Shown here piece by piece: positions 13,321 through 26,300 of a stretch of DNA of 64,000 nt; position 1 is the first letter of the stretch, and each line of letters starts with the position of its first letter. The notes beneath the pieces were generated by a model, which was not told the DNA's origin, did no database searches, and worked only from the letters and a program-made list of their open reading frames with translations. Made by a program: the position numbers and the translations under genes. Source of the stretch: Motacilla alba alba (lineage: Eukaryota > Chordata > Aves > Passeriformes > Motacillidae); NCBI RefSeq assembly GCF_015832195.1, contig NC_052034.1:2939501-3003500 (forward strand). Direction: 5' to 3'.

Positions 13321-16300
13321 CAGAAGGAACAGCCCTGAAATCACAGCAGTTTTTCAGCAAAAGCTGACAGCTGGAGTTCCTTTTTCAGATACAGCTGATG
13401 GTTTTGGCATCACCCGTTCCACAGATGCAGTTAATGGCCAGGTTAACAACAGACCATGCCATAAAACATCCCTCAGTGGAGAACAACCTCATCCCTTGCT
13501 CTCTTCAACACTGATGCTGTGGACCTCACACTCGGTGATTTCTTTTTCTGCCATCTCAGGCAGCCCAGGGGGCCCGAAGGTTTTGTTCCCATTTGTAAAA
13601 GGGCAGGAACAGATCGCAGAGGAAGGGCTGGAAGCATTTCACCAGCAATCTGCCACAGCACGTGAACTGGGGGAGCAGAGAGGGAACGGCCCCTCTGTTG
13701 GGCCATGCTCATTTGGAAAGCAAGTCAGGGATTGATTTCCCATCTCCTGCCAGAGTGTTCCAGCACCCAATCTCATTTATCTTCATACTGCAGCCATTTG
13801 TAAGAACACACACTACATGCACACAAAGTGCCCAGAGCAAAGGGAAACAGAACAAAAGAGAAATAACCAAGGGGAAAGGCTGACATTAATGGGCACAAAT
13901 TGCCTTTAACTCCATGATTTCAGAGGGAACTTTTTGGAATCCTTTGTTTCCTCATAATAGACAGGTCAGCTCCAAAGCATTTAATAAAATCCACAGACTC
14001 CCAGTGTGGGTTTTGTTCAGGTCTTCAAAGCTCTAATTGCTCTAGAGATGTGAGGTAATTTGATTTTTCTCATCTGTCAGGCCTTAGAGGGAAATTGTCC
14101 ATTCTGGAGGATAAGCAGGACCAGGGCATGCAGTTTTCAACAGCCTGACTCATGATGACACCACCAGAGTCAGCCAGATGCTCAAGACTTCCAGGAAAAA
14201 GGCAAAAGAGAGGCCCTTGCTCATGTAAGGTGTGCACGTGGGAGGGGAATCTGCAGAGCTTTACAAGATAAAGTCATTTGAAAGCTTTTATCCAATTTGG
14301 ACACTCACAGGCAGCCAGCTGGGCTGAGGGTTGGGGGTGTGCTTCCCCAGCAGCTGCAGCAAACACATCTCCCCTGACCCCCCACCCTCCCAGGAGCCAG
14401 TGCACGGCCAAGGGGAGTGAAAAAATCACAGCAAACTCCTTGGAGTGTCCCTGTACCCCGAGCAGAGAGGGAGGCAACAGGAGCACAGCTTCACCAGGTC
14501 CAGCAGTGGCTTCTGGCTCCTGCTGCCCCCTCCAAACTCACTCCAACCAGAACAAAACAACGACAGCAAACACAAGGAGCACCTTCCCCACGGGAGCCAC
14601 GGGAAAATCCCAGCCCCAGGCTCTCTGCTGGGGCTCTCAGAGGACCCCAGGTGCTGTCCCAGCTGTGGAAGAGCATCACGGAGTCACCACTGGCAGCAGC
14701 TCCTGTCTGGGGTGGAATCTGAGGAATGGCAGTGCTGGATCCAGGAAAAAGCAGCTCCACCTTCATCCCCATCAGAGTCTTGTTCTGGTGTGGGCTCGTC
14801 GTTTGCCTTCAAAATAAATAAAGAATAAAAGTTTTGTTTGGAAAGCAGCGAAGGGGAGAGGCTCCACAAAGTTATTTCACGTTGCTTTTGTGTGCTCAGT
14901 GCCATTTTGAGAGCTCCCTAAAAATAATAAAGAGAATATCTCTGCATCATTAGTCCAGCAGTCAGGGCCCATTAGGCTTGATTAAAGGAAGAAAAGGCAG
15001 GGGAAGGAAATGTGGAAAGAAGGAGAAACGAGGAGCTGTGCTGCTGGAAGTGGTCCTGCAGTACACGCTCCCCAGGTCAGAGAGAAAGCCAAAGCTCAGC
15101 TCTGAGGGGTGACAGGGCAGATCTGCCACGAGCCCTTCCTGCTCTGGGCCACGGACAGCAGCCACAGCACAGGGACAGCCTCAGAGCTGGGGATGGGCAC
15201 AGGACAGCCCTGCTCTGCTCCACGTTTGTCTCCTGTTGACTGAACAAACCTGAGCTGATCCCTTCAGTCCCCTGGCCAAGCTCAGGCTCTGCTGGGACAC
15301 ACTGCTCCTCCTCTTGGAGAAAGGACAGGGGAATCACAGCACTCAATGTGAATTGTTCAGAGGAGACCCAAAGCAAATTCCTCCCAGCAGCTGCTGCCTG
15401 ACATCCCTGTTCAAAGATAACCACAGAACCTCTCTGTGTGTTTACAAAGACTCCAAAATCCACTTTTCACTTCTATCTTGCTGACTTCCCCTGCTCTTCC
15501 CTTCCTGCTTTGTTTGCAAAGCTGACATCAACTCTCGCCCTTGGTGCTTTGTGCAAAATGCTGAATGGAAAGTTGGAGTAAATGTATTGCAGAGGGCAGA
15601 GAACGAGCCTGAGGAGGTGGGGACAGGAGGCCAGAGAGGCTGTTTGATCAAAGACCAAAGCACAGACCTCTGCAGCGGGAAAGAAGGCACAAAATAGGAG
15701 TTTCATCCTCAGCAGCAGACTTGTTCCCTGATAGATTGAGTGAAAGAGCCGAGAGAATGAATCTTTGTCATCCCTCTATTTTGAAGGAAGAAGCCTTCAA
15801 TTTAAAACTCCATAAAGAATTACAGGAGTAGTGAAAGTAATTTATTTTTTAGTTACTCGAGCCTTTATTCGCTTAACTCCGAGGCGGGCTTGAAAGAGCT
15901 GGAAATGTTTTGCTTCTACCACTCGAGGATGAAAATATTTTAATTCCCTCAAACATGGAAGGGGGCACGGGCTTCTCCTGAGGTTCATGTTTACAAATGC
16001 ATTGTATCTGGAATGCAAACCTTGAATCATTTCCTAACGCTGCCACTACCCAAAGCTATGTTTTATTTATAAGTACAGCAGGACCACTTGGTGCTCTGTG
16101 GATCTGAGGAGGCAGACACAGCTCAAAGCTCCTCAGCCATGAAGGCACAATTCAATTTTTTCACTTTGGGGAAGACAGACAACTTATCCTCCCTTGGCAG
16201 CAGGAAAACTCAGTCCCAGCGAGCTCTGAGCAAAAGGGGATAAAGAACAGAGCCCAGAATTTGATGAGGCAGCCAGTGAAGGGAGCAGAGGCTTGGATGG

Positions 16301-19004
16301 GTGGGTGAGGGTCTTTCCTTCTTATCTGATCCCTCTGTCCTTCCCAAACTGTGCCCTAAATGCAGGCAGAGGGAGGAGGAGCAGGGATTTCCCACCCTCT
16401 TCCAGCCTGCTGCATAAACCAGCCCTGGAAATCCACACAAACAAGGAACAAGTCTGAAAATATTTAAGTAACTTTCTCACCAAGCACAGGGAAACAAAAG
16501 TCAACTCCCCAAAGACTGCCATGAAGCAAGTAATTAAAGAAATTACTACCTCATTTGGAGCCTAATTACTGTTAGGACATGTTTTTTGTTTTCTTCCTAC
16601 ATGGAATGGAGTAGTCAGACCCACTGAAGCAAAATGCTACCTCCTCATGGTCCCCGAGGGAGCAAAGCAGACATCTGAGAAGAAGAATGGAAGTGAAAAT
16701 AGAAGTTTAAGCATTAACTTCAAAGATGCCCAGAGAATTTCCTGCCACAATAATGCTGGATGGCTCTGCCTGGCTCCTGTATTAACAGCTTGAATATTTA
16801 TGAGCAAAAGTGGATGCCTAGCCCAGCCAGGGAGGCACTGAGCCCACAGAGAGACACCACCTCATCTCTAAATCCAGTCAATTCCTGAAAGACAGGGCAT
16901 AAATCTCCCCAAATTAGGAGAGCTGGAAGCAGCACTCCCTGTCCATCTCCCTCAGCTCTGCTCAGCCTCTCCCAGCACAAAGGAGACACCCAGGAGATGC
17001 AGGAGAAGGGGTCAGGCTGGACCTGGTGACACCTGGGGAATCTTTCCAGCAGGTCTCACCCCGTGCTTGCAGACAGAACCTTTCTTACCCTCAGCAGGCA
17101 GTGCCACCCTCATCTCAGCTCTGTTTAACGTGGCTCGGTTGAAGTGCCAGCTGCTGCACCACTCTTTAAGTATTAATGACTTAGACAACACATTGGCAAG
17201 CAGGCAGGGATGGGGAGGCTGTGATTTGCACTCACTCATTAGCTTCTCTCGTGGCTGCCTCTCAGACCTGATTCCACCAGGAATCAGAGCTCCTCCAGCC
17301 CCACAGCCCATGCCAGGCTGGTTCCCCAGTCCCCAGCAGCCAGCTGCTCATGGAACAGCCAGCAGGATCCACCATTTCTGGGACAGATTCCTCAGAAGAT
17401 GCTGAGAACCCCATCTGCTGGCACCCATCAATGCAGAACTTGCTGCTGATCTGAGGGGAGATGACTTTGGTTCAATTTACCCCCTGCAGCAGGCCCAAGC
17501 TCAGATTTCTTACCTCCATTAAAAGCTCTCCCTGGGCTAATGAAAACCACTGTAAGATATTGATTATTTCTTTGTTTCCTTCTGTTTAATATTCCCCTTC
17601 CTTAATAAAAACATCATAATCAGCACAAGTGAGGATTTTGCTCTTTTTTAAGGCATCTCTCAGCATCAGCTGTGCAGCCAGAACAAGGTGAGTCACCTGC
17701 CCTAGCTGAGAGCAAGTAAGAGAGGAAAAGGAGACTGTGCTTCTTCCATATGCGCAAATTTAATTTTCTTTAGGATAAAAAGTTCCTCAGGACAATGAGT
17801 GTGCGACCTTCCTCTTGAAAGCTATCAGGTCAGAGCAGGCACCTCCAGGAGCTGGAGCTTCAGAAGCAGAAGGAACAGCAGCCCCTCAGAAAACAGGGCT
17901 TTTGAAAGGCTTTGAGAGCAGGTGGAAAAAAAAACCCTAAAAATAATAAAACTGGCAGCCTCTCAACTCACCACTCTTCTGAAAGTTTGGCTCATGGGCC
18001 GAGGTTGCCTAAATCCCAATGCAGCTCTGACAATGAGTCATTTTATGACAAACTCCAGGCTTCATTATCAGCCTCAGCAAAGCCCAGGCGGAGCTGGAGC
18101 AGCGCACTGGAAACCTCCAACCTCTGCTTAAGAGCTCCCTGTCTTCCCCTGGCCAAAATCTTGCTGCTGGCTTGGCCTTCAGGCTAAAAGAGCCCAGGAC
18201 AGTGAGAGCAGCTGCTTTTGCAGCAGCTCTCCCGAGTTCCCTGCTCTGGAGGTGGCCTGGGATTTCAGGGTGCTCTGCGAAGTCGCACTTGAGAGCAGAG
18301 TTAGAGCAGAGGTGAGAAAAGAAGTGCAAAGAAAGAACAACACCTGAGGTGATAATATGGACCAAAAATTGCTCCTGACAAGGTGCTCTAAAGGTGCAGA
18401 AAATCATCTTTTAACAGCCTCATTCTGCAGCTGAGGATCAGCAGTTGAAATGAGGAAGAATCTTTGCCCCTTGCTCTGCTTTTGGGGCAGAGCTCAGGGA
18501 ATGTCCAAAAAGCAGGGAGATGCTGGGAACCCTGACATCCAGCACCCACCACCTCCATCACTCTTCAAATACATCGACAGCAAGAGCAGCCTCTGTTTGT
18601 TGGCAAAGAGAGGCATCCAAAGTGCTGAAGTACTCACTGCTGATTTCTGCCTCCCTGCCCTGGATTTGGGGGGCCACGGAGCCCCTGCACCTGGGCTCTT
18701 GTCTGAACAAAGCAGCCCCTTCTGCAGGAACACTGAGAAATAAATGACCCCAGACATAACAAAGATCTTTACAGAAACTCCCTAGGCAGCCAACCTGGCT
18801 TAACCTTTTCCTTAGCAGGATCCTCTCTACATCTCAGGGCCATCTTTAACTGGGCTCAGGAGATTGCTGCAGTTTTCGTTTTTTAAATATCAGCCCATGC
18901 TGCCTGTCACTTCAGCTCTCCCCCATCTACACAGGGAGATCCCACTGGAAAGATTTGACCCCTTGTGCCAAGCTTTGCATATGGAATTTTTAGCAGGAAA
19001 ATGG

Positions 19005-19033
19005 GTTTTTTTTCTTTTCTTTTTTTTTTCCCC
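19005..19033 (+). repeat. T/C homopolymer-like tract
   Basis: Long run of T broken by single C residues and ending in CCCC. Simple low-complexity sequence. Confidence 0.7.
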
Positions 19034-20211
19034 TCTGAAATAGAGTTTGCACTGTCATGGCCAGGCAGCAGTTGGCTCAAAGAGCAGGCAGAGAAGCTAC
19101 AGAACACTGAGTACAAACACATTGTCCAGCAGTGGATCCATCCATCCATGAGAGGCAGCACCCAAAGGGTCACCTGTTGTCCACCAACACCCACTCCAAT
19201 CCCTCAGGACAACCTGCAGCTCCTCTCCACAGGCAGCAGGGATCCACCCTCTCTAATCCTGCACAACAGGAGCTTAAAATAAACCCCCCAGCCCAGGGCA
19301 GGCTCTAACCCTGGGGGAGGAAGGACAGAGCAGAAGAATCACTTCTTTAGTTTGTCTGGTGAAAAAACTAAAGGAAAACTACAAGTCCCTGGAAGCTGAG
19401 GAGGGAGGGAAGAGCAGAGGAGCAATTTTGTGCTGCCTGTTTCTAGCAGGAAGCCTGGGGAGGGAGGGGGACCACGACTGCCTGGTGCACTGAAGGATGA
19501 ACCTGCTCTCTCTAATCCAATTTATGCCTCAACATGGCCAGCACCAAGCAGGCTCAGGAAGAACAGGAGAGGCAGTTCAGAGGGCAGGAATGCTGGGGAG
19601 GGAGCGGGGCCGGATGATAACTTGAGGGGTTGGTGACTAAATTAGTGGGAACTGAAGAGAGAACACATTTGCATCTCTTTCAGCTGCTTCAGGTGTGATA
19701 GCAGCCTCTGCTTTCCCAGTCACTTAATTGTTCTCAGGTTTTTGAGGGGGAAAAAGTGTCTTTCTTCTGCACTGCAGAGTTCTGAGAAGAGCCATGCTTG
19801 GCTTTAAGAGCAACCTCACTTCAGGAAAAATGTTACTCGGTCTCATAAAGCTGCTGGACTTTGCTTTGCTTCAGGAGAAGCTCCATCTGTTCTGCTGGCT
19901 CTGCAGGACACAGAGGAGCTCCAGGGCTCGGCAGGGCCACAGCCCCAGGCTCTGAGTGCTCCTGGCCGTGGGTGCAGGCAGCTCCCACCCCAGATCATTA
20001 CTCATGTTGCAGAAAAGCTTTTGCATTCAGGGAAGAAGGTGTGACACTGTGACAGCATCTGCCAACACAAAGAAAAGAAGCAGAGAAAAGTGATCCCGGG
20101 GCCACAGCTTTGTGTGCCTCTGGGAAACACACAAAGCCTCTGGGAAAGCTGTGCTGCCAGGGAATTCTGCCTCACAAAGCAGGGATGTGCCCAGAGAGGG
20201 GTGCAGCTTAC

Positions 20212-20385
20212 CAGGGGTGCTGGTGCCGGTGTCGCTGTGGCGCCTGTCCGAGGGTTGGTCACTCTGGCCACTCTCCGTGGGGCTGAGCTCGGCCCCCTGC
20301 TCGCTGCCCAGGCTGCTGTGGCTCCCCCACAGCTGGGGAGACCCCAGGGCTCTGCTCCTGGCCTGGCTGGGTCCCCGGGTGGGTG
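20212..20385 (-). CDS. RPH3AL: RPH3AL coding exon 7, C-terminal low-complexity region
   Basis: The acceptor CTGTCCCTGCAG completes Ala242 and is followed by 57 codons ([10 protein letters not shown] to DTGTSTP) and one base of a Gly codon, where GTAAGC at 20211 is a good donor. The [10 protein letters not shown] segment resembles the SSLGSE region of mammalian Noc2 C-termini. If the donor were not used, the frame would stay open to a stop at 20,027. That would add about 60 residues unlike Noc2, so splicing to a further exon is more likely. Confidence 0.88.
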
Positions 20386-23300
20386 CTGCAGGGACAGGAC
20401 AGAGGCTGCTGAGGGTGTGGGAAGGGGGGGTTATTGTATTTGTGTCCCCCCAGACGAAGGCAGAAACCCCAGTGAGAAAGGCTCCGACCCTCACCCAGCA
20501 CAGCCAGCTGAGCCAAGAGCCAAACACTGAAGCACTTTACACCTCCCACCCTCCAGCCACAAGGAAGAGCAGCTCCTCACCCATTCCTGCTTGGAGCTTT
20601 CTCCCTTGAGAGCCTTTTGATCCCACAGGGACAAGTTTGTCATCCAGGCTGGAGGAACTGAGCTCCGAGTCGCTCTCACTGTCACTGGAAACCACTGCAG
20701 GAAAGATCAGGGGGGAGGAGAGGAGAGAGACAGCTATTCACAACGTTCACAACACTTCCCAAAGAGCTGCCAGATGGATCCAAATAAAACAGGAACAAAC
20801 TCTGACTCGCTGCTCATGTTCTCCCTCTCCAAAGGAGACCCTACCTGCAGTTCCCCCACTGCATGTGTTCATGCAGAGCTGTTCCTCTCCAGCAGGATGT
20901 GGTTTTACTCCTTGCAGATGATTTACAACTCTGTAAGGTGCAGACACCACCAGTGCTCCTCTCCTAAAGCTGTCTGGGACCACGGGGGTGCTCCTGTGCC
21001 ACTCTTTGCTGCTCCAGGCTCTGCTCCCACTGACCCATCCCAGCAAGCCCCCTCCTCCTGATATGTGCTGCCTCCCACCCAAAGTGCCCCTCTAAGGGAT
21101 GGTACAGGGCTGGTTCCTGGCTCAGCTGCAGCTGGAGGGGTCCTGGCTGCACCTGCTCCACCCCTGGGTGATGTGGGGAGAGGGGTTGTTCCCCTCCAAG
21201 CTGCATTTCAAGTGTGGCAGGATCCAAGAGGAAAACACCAGATAAATCCTGAGCACATCCAATCATCCCCATCAGCAAACTCTGTTACTCCAGCATCCCC
21301 AAAGCTCCAAAGGGTCACTCCTTTTCCTCAAGGAGCCTCTTCTCCTGTTTCAAAGCTGCTTTCTTTCCTCTGTGTTTTTCTTCCCCCTGAATCCTGGCTC
21401 TCTTCCTGCTGCTTTCCACTCCCCATATTTTCCAAAAGAGCTGGAGGAGCCTCATTTTGCCAGACACAGCTTCCCAAACTGGCAGGTTCTTTCCACTTTT
21501 CCATGCAATTATGCAAACACCTCTCCTGCTTATACTGGTGTAAAAGATAACTCGCCTGCCAGCTGCTCTGGGTAAAATAAAAATGGTGTTTTTCCCAATT
21601 CCTGGGTTTTTGTGGTGGTTTGATCTCAGAGCAGAAGTGGTGGGGCTGAGGAGGGAGGTAATGGGAAAAAAATCTGGTTTTTGTTTGAGGGATTGCACTT
21701 CTCCATCTGAGCAGGCAGATACCAGCTCTCCTGGCAGCCACTTCAAACAGCAGGTCACAACTCCTGGTGAAAAGTATAAAATCAGCCCATGGGGGATGTA
21801 AAGTAGGTAACGCTGCAACCTGCAGCCTCTCCTGTGGGAAAAGGAAGCCCCAAGGATTTGTTTTCAGACCCACCAGGACTCTCCAGAAGCTCACACTGCT
21901 GTGAGAAGTGATTTTCTCTGTGACTGAACAAACCCACAGTGCCCAAGCTCAGAGAGGGACGTGGGTGCAGGGGAACAAGGTGACAAGCACGGGGTACCAC
22001 AGAGCTGTCACTTCATGTCTCTGTGTCAGCCCAAACCCCTCAGCACTCCCCAGGGCAGGAGGATGGGAATCCTTCCCCTTGCACAGAGCAGGAGCTGTCA
22101 AATATTCCTGCCAAGCACCTCTGCAGGCACTGCTGTACTCCAGGATCTGTACTACACAAAGTATTTCATTTTAGAAAAACAGGAATGAATACCTAAAGTA
22201 ATGCTAACATCTCTGAGGATATTAAAGTTGGCAGCCAGCGTTATTGCAAAGCATTATTGAAGTTGCCCTGGCAGGCAGCTCCTCACACACACCCTGCACA
22301 GCCTCTCCCTGCAGGGAAAAAGGATCTTTTAAAAGCTGGGGGGCTGCAATGCTGGCTGAGTCCTCAAAGCAAAAGTTTGCTTAAAAACATCTTCATTACC
22401 ACCTGAGGACTTCAGGTTTAGGAAAAACATCTTCAGAACTCCCTGGGAGAGGTGGGGAGCTCTATATAAACACTGTTAATAACAATCCATACATACCAGA
22501 GTGGGGTTTTTTTCCTATATAATTCAAATGTCAGCTGCAAGACTCATTCTGACCATCTTATTGCTCAGTTCTCTCAGAAAATGAAGTCCTGTTCCACTTG
22601 GTCATCATATTTTTTTTTCCTTTTTTTGCTCTCCTGGATTCATAAAATCCATTTCCTCAGAACAGCTCCTTCCTCTATGAATCCTCTGAAAATGCTGGGA
22701 GCCAGGATTTATTTGGAGAAGGCCCCAGTGAATCAGTGGAGGTGACTTTAGCTGCCTGTCCTCCTGCCATTCAGCAGCTCAGAGAGAACCAGCACAAGAG
22801 GAAGAAAATATTAATGACTCGAAGGCACTCTCGCCACAGGACCAGCCCTGTCTGCTCTCATTTCCTCTGCTGCCAATAAAAGTGTCTTTTACTCACTGCA
22901 CCAAAGTCTCCCTTTCAGGTAATCCTTCATCCAAACCTTCTGCTGGCACTTTCCAGAGCCCAGAAGTATTAAATCTGGTGTTCCAGCAGTTGCTGATATA
23001 TCAATAGGAGCTGTTGGACAGCTGTTCTTTCAGAGATGGAACAGATTTATCCCTATCTCCAGCTGACTGGGAAAAAAAAGCTCATAAAATAAAATCTGCT
23101 GAGATAAAACTTGCTAGAAAAGCAATATTTCCACAGGGAATGGGTCACTCAGTGAGAGCCTGGAGCCCTGCAGCTGCTGGCAGAGCCCAGCTCCCTCCAC
23201 ACGTGGCTCAATCCCCAAGCCAGGGGCACACGGGGGATGGTGAAGGACAATTCTGGCTGTTCCTGTCCCCAGAGGCAAATCAGGACGTGGGGAGGCTGTG

Positions 23301-26300
23301 CTGAGGCCAAGGGGAAGGAGCACTTGGCTGGGGCTGGGATCTGGTATTAAATGTGTGCTTTTAGAGCCATCCCAGCTCCCTCGTGCTGCCAGCTCAGGGC
23401 AGGGCCCAGCCTGGCACACACAGCCCTTGGCAGGCCCTGCAGCAGCCAAAACCAGCAAAAGCACGTGGGAATCCCAGCTCCACACAGCCCAGCATGAGCA
23501 CAGCCCCTGAGCAGGGCTGCCCTGCAGCACACAGATTTTTGGCCAGCACAGGGAGCAGGGAGGGCGACAGCTCCTGGTCACTGCAGGTGGGGAAATGAGG
23601 GAAAATGTGGATTTTTACAGCCCAGGGTCCCACTGATGGCAAGATCCCACCCTGTGTTCCTCCAGGAAGGAAGAGGTGACTGGACCCAGCCCTTGTCCCT
23701 CTCAGGAGCAGCACAAGTTGCAGCTTTGCCACTGTAAAGTTGGCGAGTTGGGTGCCCCCTTGGTGGCCTGCAGACACTCCCCAGCACATCCCTCTCCGCA
23801 CCAAATTTCAGGGATTTGCCCACTGCTCCCCCCTGCCCCGTGCCTCTGGCACATCCCATTGCTTGGCAACAGGGATGGAACAGGAAAATCCCCCCGGGGA
23901 GCAGCAGGCAGCCCTCCTGCCAAACAGTGCAGCAGCTCAGGGATCACACTTCTGTTCGCTTCCCACCTTTTCCTGCACAACTCAGAGCCTGGATCAGGAA
24001 ATCCCTGCTGCTCTTGCTCCCTCCCCCTGCCCCAGTGCAGGATCCCACCCACATTCCAGCACATGGAGCAGAGCTGCTGCCCAGCGAAAGAAACATTGCT
24101 GCTATTCTCCTCCTGACAATACATTTGTGCCTTAATTAATAGCAGGGTTCCCATGGCAACTGCTTGTTTATAACAGGAAAACTAAAGGCACCAGCAAATC
24201 CCAGTGTCAGAGCACAGCAGAAATACTGGGCGTGCAAAAATAAAACTTCTGCCTGGTGGGTTCTGCCTTCCAGCCTCCTGCAGTGGGAGCAAATTCCCAG
24301 GTTCTGACACTGATCCCTCCCTTTTGAGGGGGAAAAGGGACACCTGAAGTTTGTCCCATCTCTGCTGCAGGGCAGCTCCTGGCATGGAGGGTGCCCGGGG
24401 GCTGTGGCAGGACTGGGCTGGCCCCACCTGACTTGAATCCCTGAAGAGCTCAGAGCTGGCTCCTTCAGCACCTCAGAGACCAGCAGAGGGGCTGGACAGG
24501 GCTGGCCAAGATGATGGAGAGCCCAGGGAGAGCAGCCTGTCAGAGGCAGGAGTGTTAAATGCCAGAGCTCATTCCCAGGAACATCCTGCCAAACAAGCTC
24601 CAGGGCTGTGCTCCGAGCTGCAAGGACGTGTCTGGGTGAGCCTGTACAAGGTGTGAGCTGACAAATGCTATCAGCCAGGCAGGGGGAAGCAGCTCAGCCC
24701 AGCCCCAGCTGCAGATTCACCCTAACAGTAGCATGGATGCACATCTCCACGGGGGAAGGAGGCTGCCCTGCCCGTGGCAGAGCTGGGGGATGACAAACAG
24801 CAGGAGTCCCAGCACTGGCAGCTTCAAAGGAGGTAAAAGGAGGAGGGAGATGCACAAGCTCCCAGCTCCAGAGATGAATTACAGCCTGCAGTGCCCACTG
24901 AAAGCTGGCCAGAGGACAGGCAGCCTCGCAGGGAAGGGCAACAGGGAAAGAAAGCACCAGAAAATAAAGCCATAAATTAATATTACCCAAGCCATAAACC
25001 AGCAGCCAGACAAACATCAGAGAGCAGGGACAGAGGCAGCTCACCACCCACATCAAAGCTTACCAAAGGTCACTTTGCTGTCCTGCCCTGCTCCTACCTG
25101 TATTTATGGGGAAGCCTTCTCCAAAAAAACAGAACTCAACTAAAAAGCTGAACTAAGCAGCAGGCCAGGTCTGGGCTCAACAGCTTCAACTCTTAATGTT
25201 TTCTCTATCGTGTGAACAAAAACCAACCTCATCAATCAGTCCCTCTGCTAAGACAACTCCTTCCAAGCATCTCCTGGAGGGCAACACAACCATCTACTGT
25301 TGATCTAATTTGTCTTTAATTACAAAAGTTACAGCAGGGCTGGGAGTGCTTTCTTAGCCGGGCCCTGAAGAGCAGGTTTGTAAACCCAAGGCTCCTGAGG
25401 TTTCTTTATTAAAAGGTTATTTCCCCTTGCACTTCTGCTAAGTGGAGGAGTGCATGCGGCTGGTTCACTCGAGAGGTCTTCTCCAGCTGAGGGGATCTAA
25501 CAGCAAAAAACAGAGGGGGAGAGGCCAGACAGTTCTGCTAATCCACACAGAGAGAAAGGAAATCAAAGCAGACTGGCAGCAGCTCTGATTCTGCAGCACT
25601 CACATGCTGGCAGAGCAATTCCTAACCCAGCTCACAGTGACTTGAGGAATCTGCCCAGCAGAGCAGCAGAAATGAGGAGCAAAGAGGGAGGGAATGAGAC
25701 CAGTTTTGGGTCAGCCTTGGCTGCACTGTGACGTGTGTCACAGTCCCTGGAGCTCAGCAGGAGCAGCTCCTCAGGCAGCTCTGTTCCATGGCTGTGTAGT
25801 GAAAGAGAAGGAATGAAAAACAGTGGGGTGAGGGCTGCAAGGAATGGAGGAAAGCAGGGGTGGACTGAAGGGCAGGCACTCCAGGAGAATTGGGACTAAT
25901 CTGGGCCACCAACGTGCACTTAAACATCAGCAAATCCTCCAAAAACCATGGAACTCCAACATCCACGTGGGGAACACACCACATCTTGTGGGCCAACACC
26001 TCTAACAGAGAACTTCCCAGACTGCTGGGAAGCAAGAGGAGAAGCCAGCTCCTTCTCCCTCCTGCTTCCTGGGTGGGACAACCAACCTTTTCCCCTGGCC
26101 CAGGTGAAGGAGCGGCTGCTCCCGACGCTCTCGGGCTCGGCCGCCTCGCCCTGCCAGGGCTGGCACTGCAGCTCCAGGGCTTTGCTGCTGCTGCTCTTCA
26201 AAGGCGTGATGTACTTGGGCAGCCCTCTGTAGAACCAGGCCCCAGACCTCTTCCAGACCTGCCAGAGACACAGACAGGACAGCTTAAGCTGGGTTTTTTA

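Larger units (their letters stand above)
211..20211. other. 20-kb stretch without a recognisable gene (RPH3AL 3' end plus intergenic)
   Basis: No reading frame in this interval looks like a conserved protein; all ORFs are short, low in complexity or GC-driven. It should contain the missing last coding exon and 3' UTR of RPH3AL, followed by intergenic DNA. Small repeats seen: an (AAAT)n run near 2,036-2,055, a (CTG)n run near 3,603-3,622, a polypurine run at 6,249-6,316, a 33-bp two-copy tandem at 13,256-13,320, and a T/C tract at 19,005-19,033. A conserved-looking AT-rich block lies at 7,081-7,240 and a weaker one at 15,760-16,075. Confidence 0.5.
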
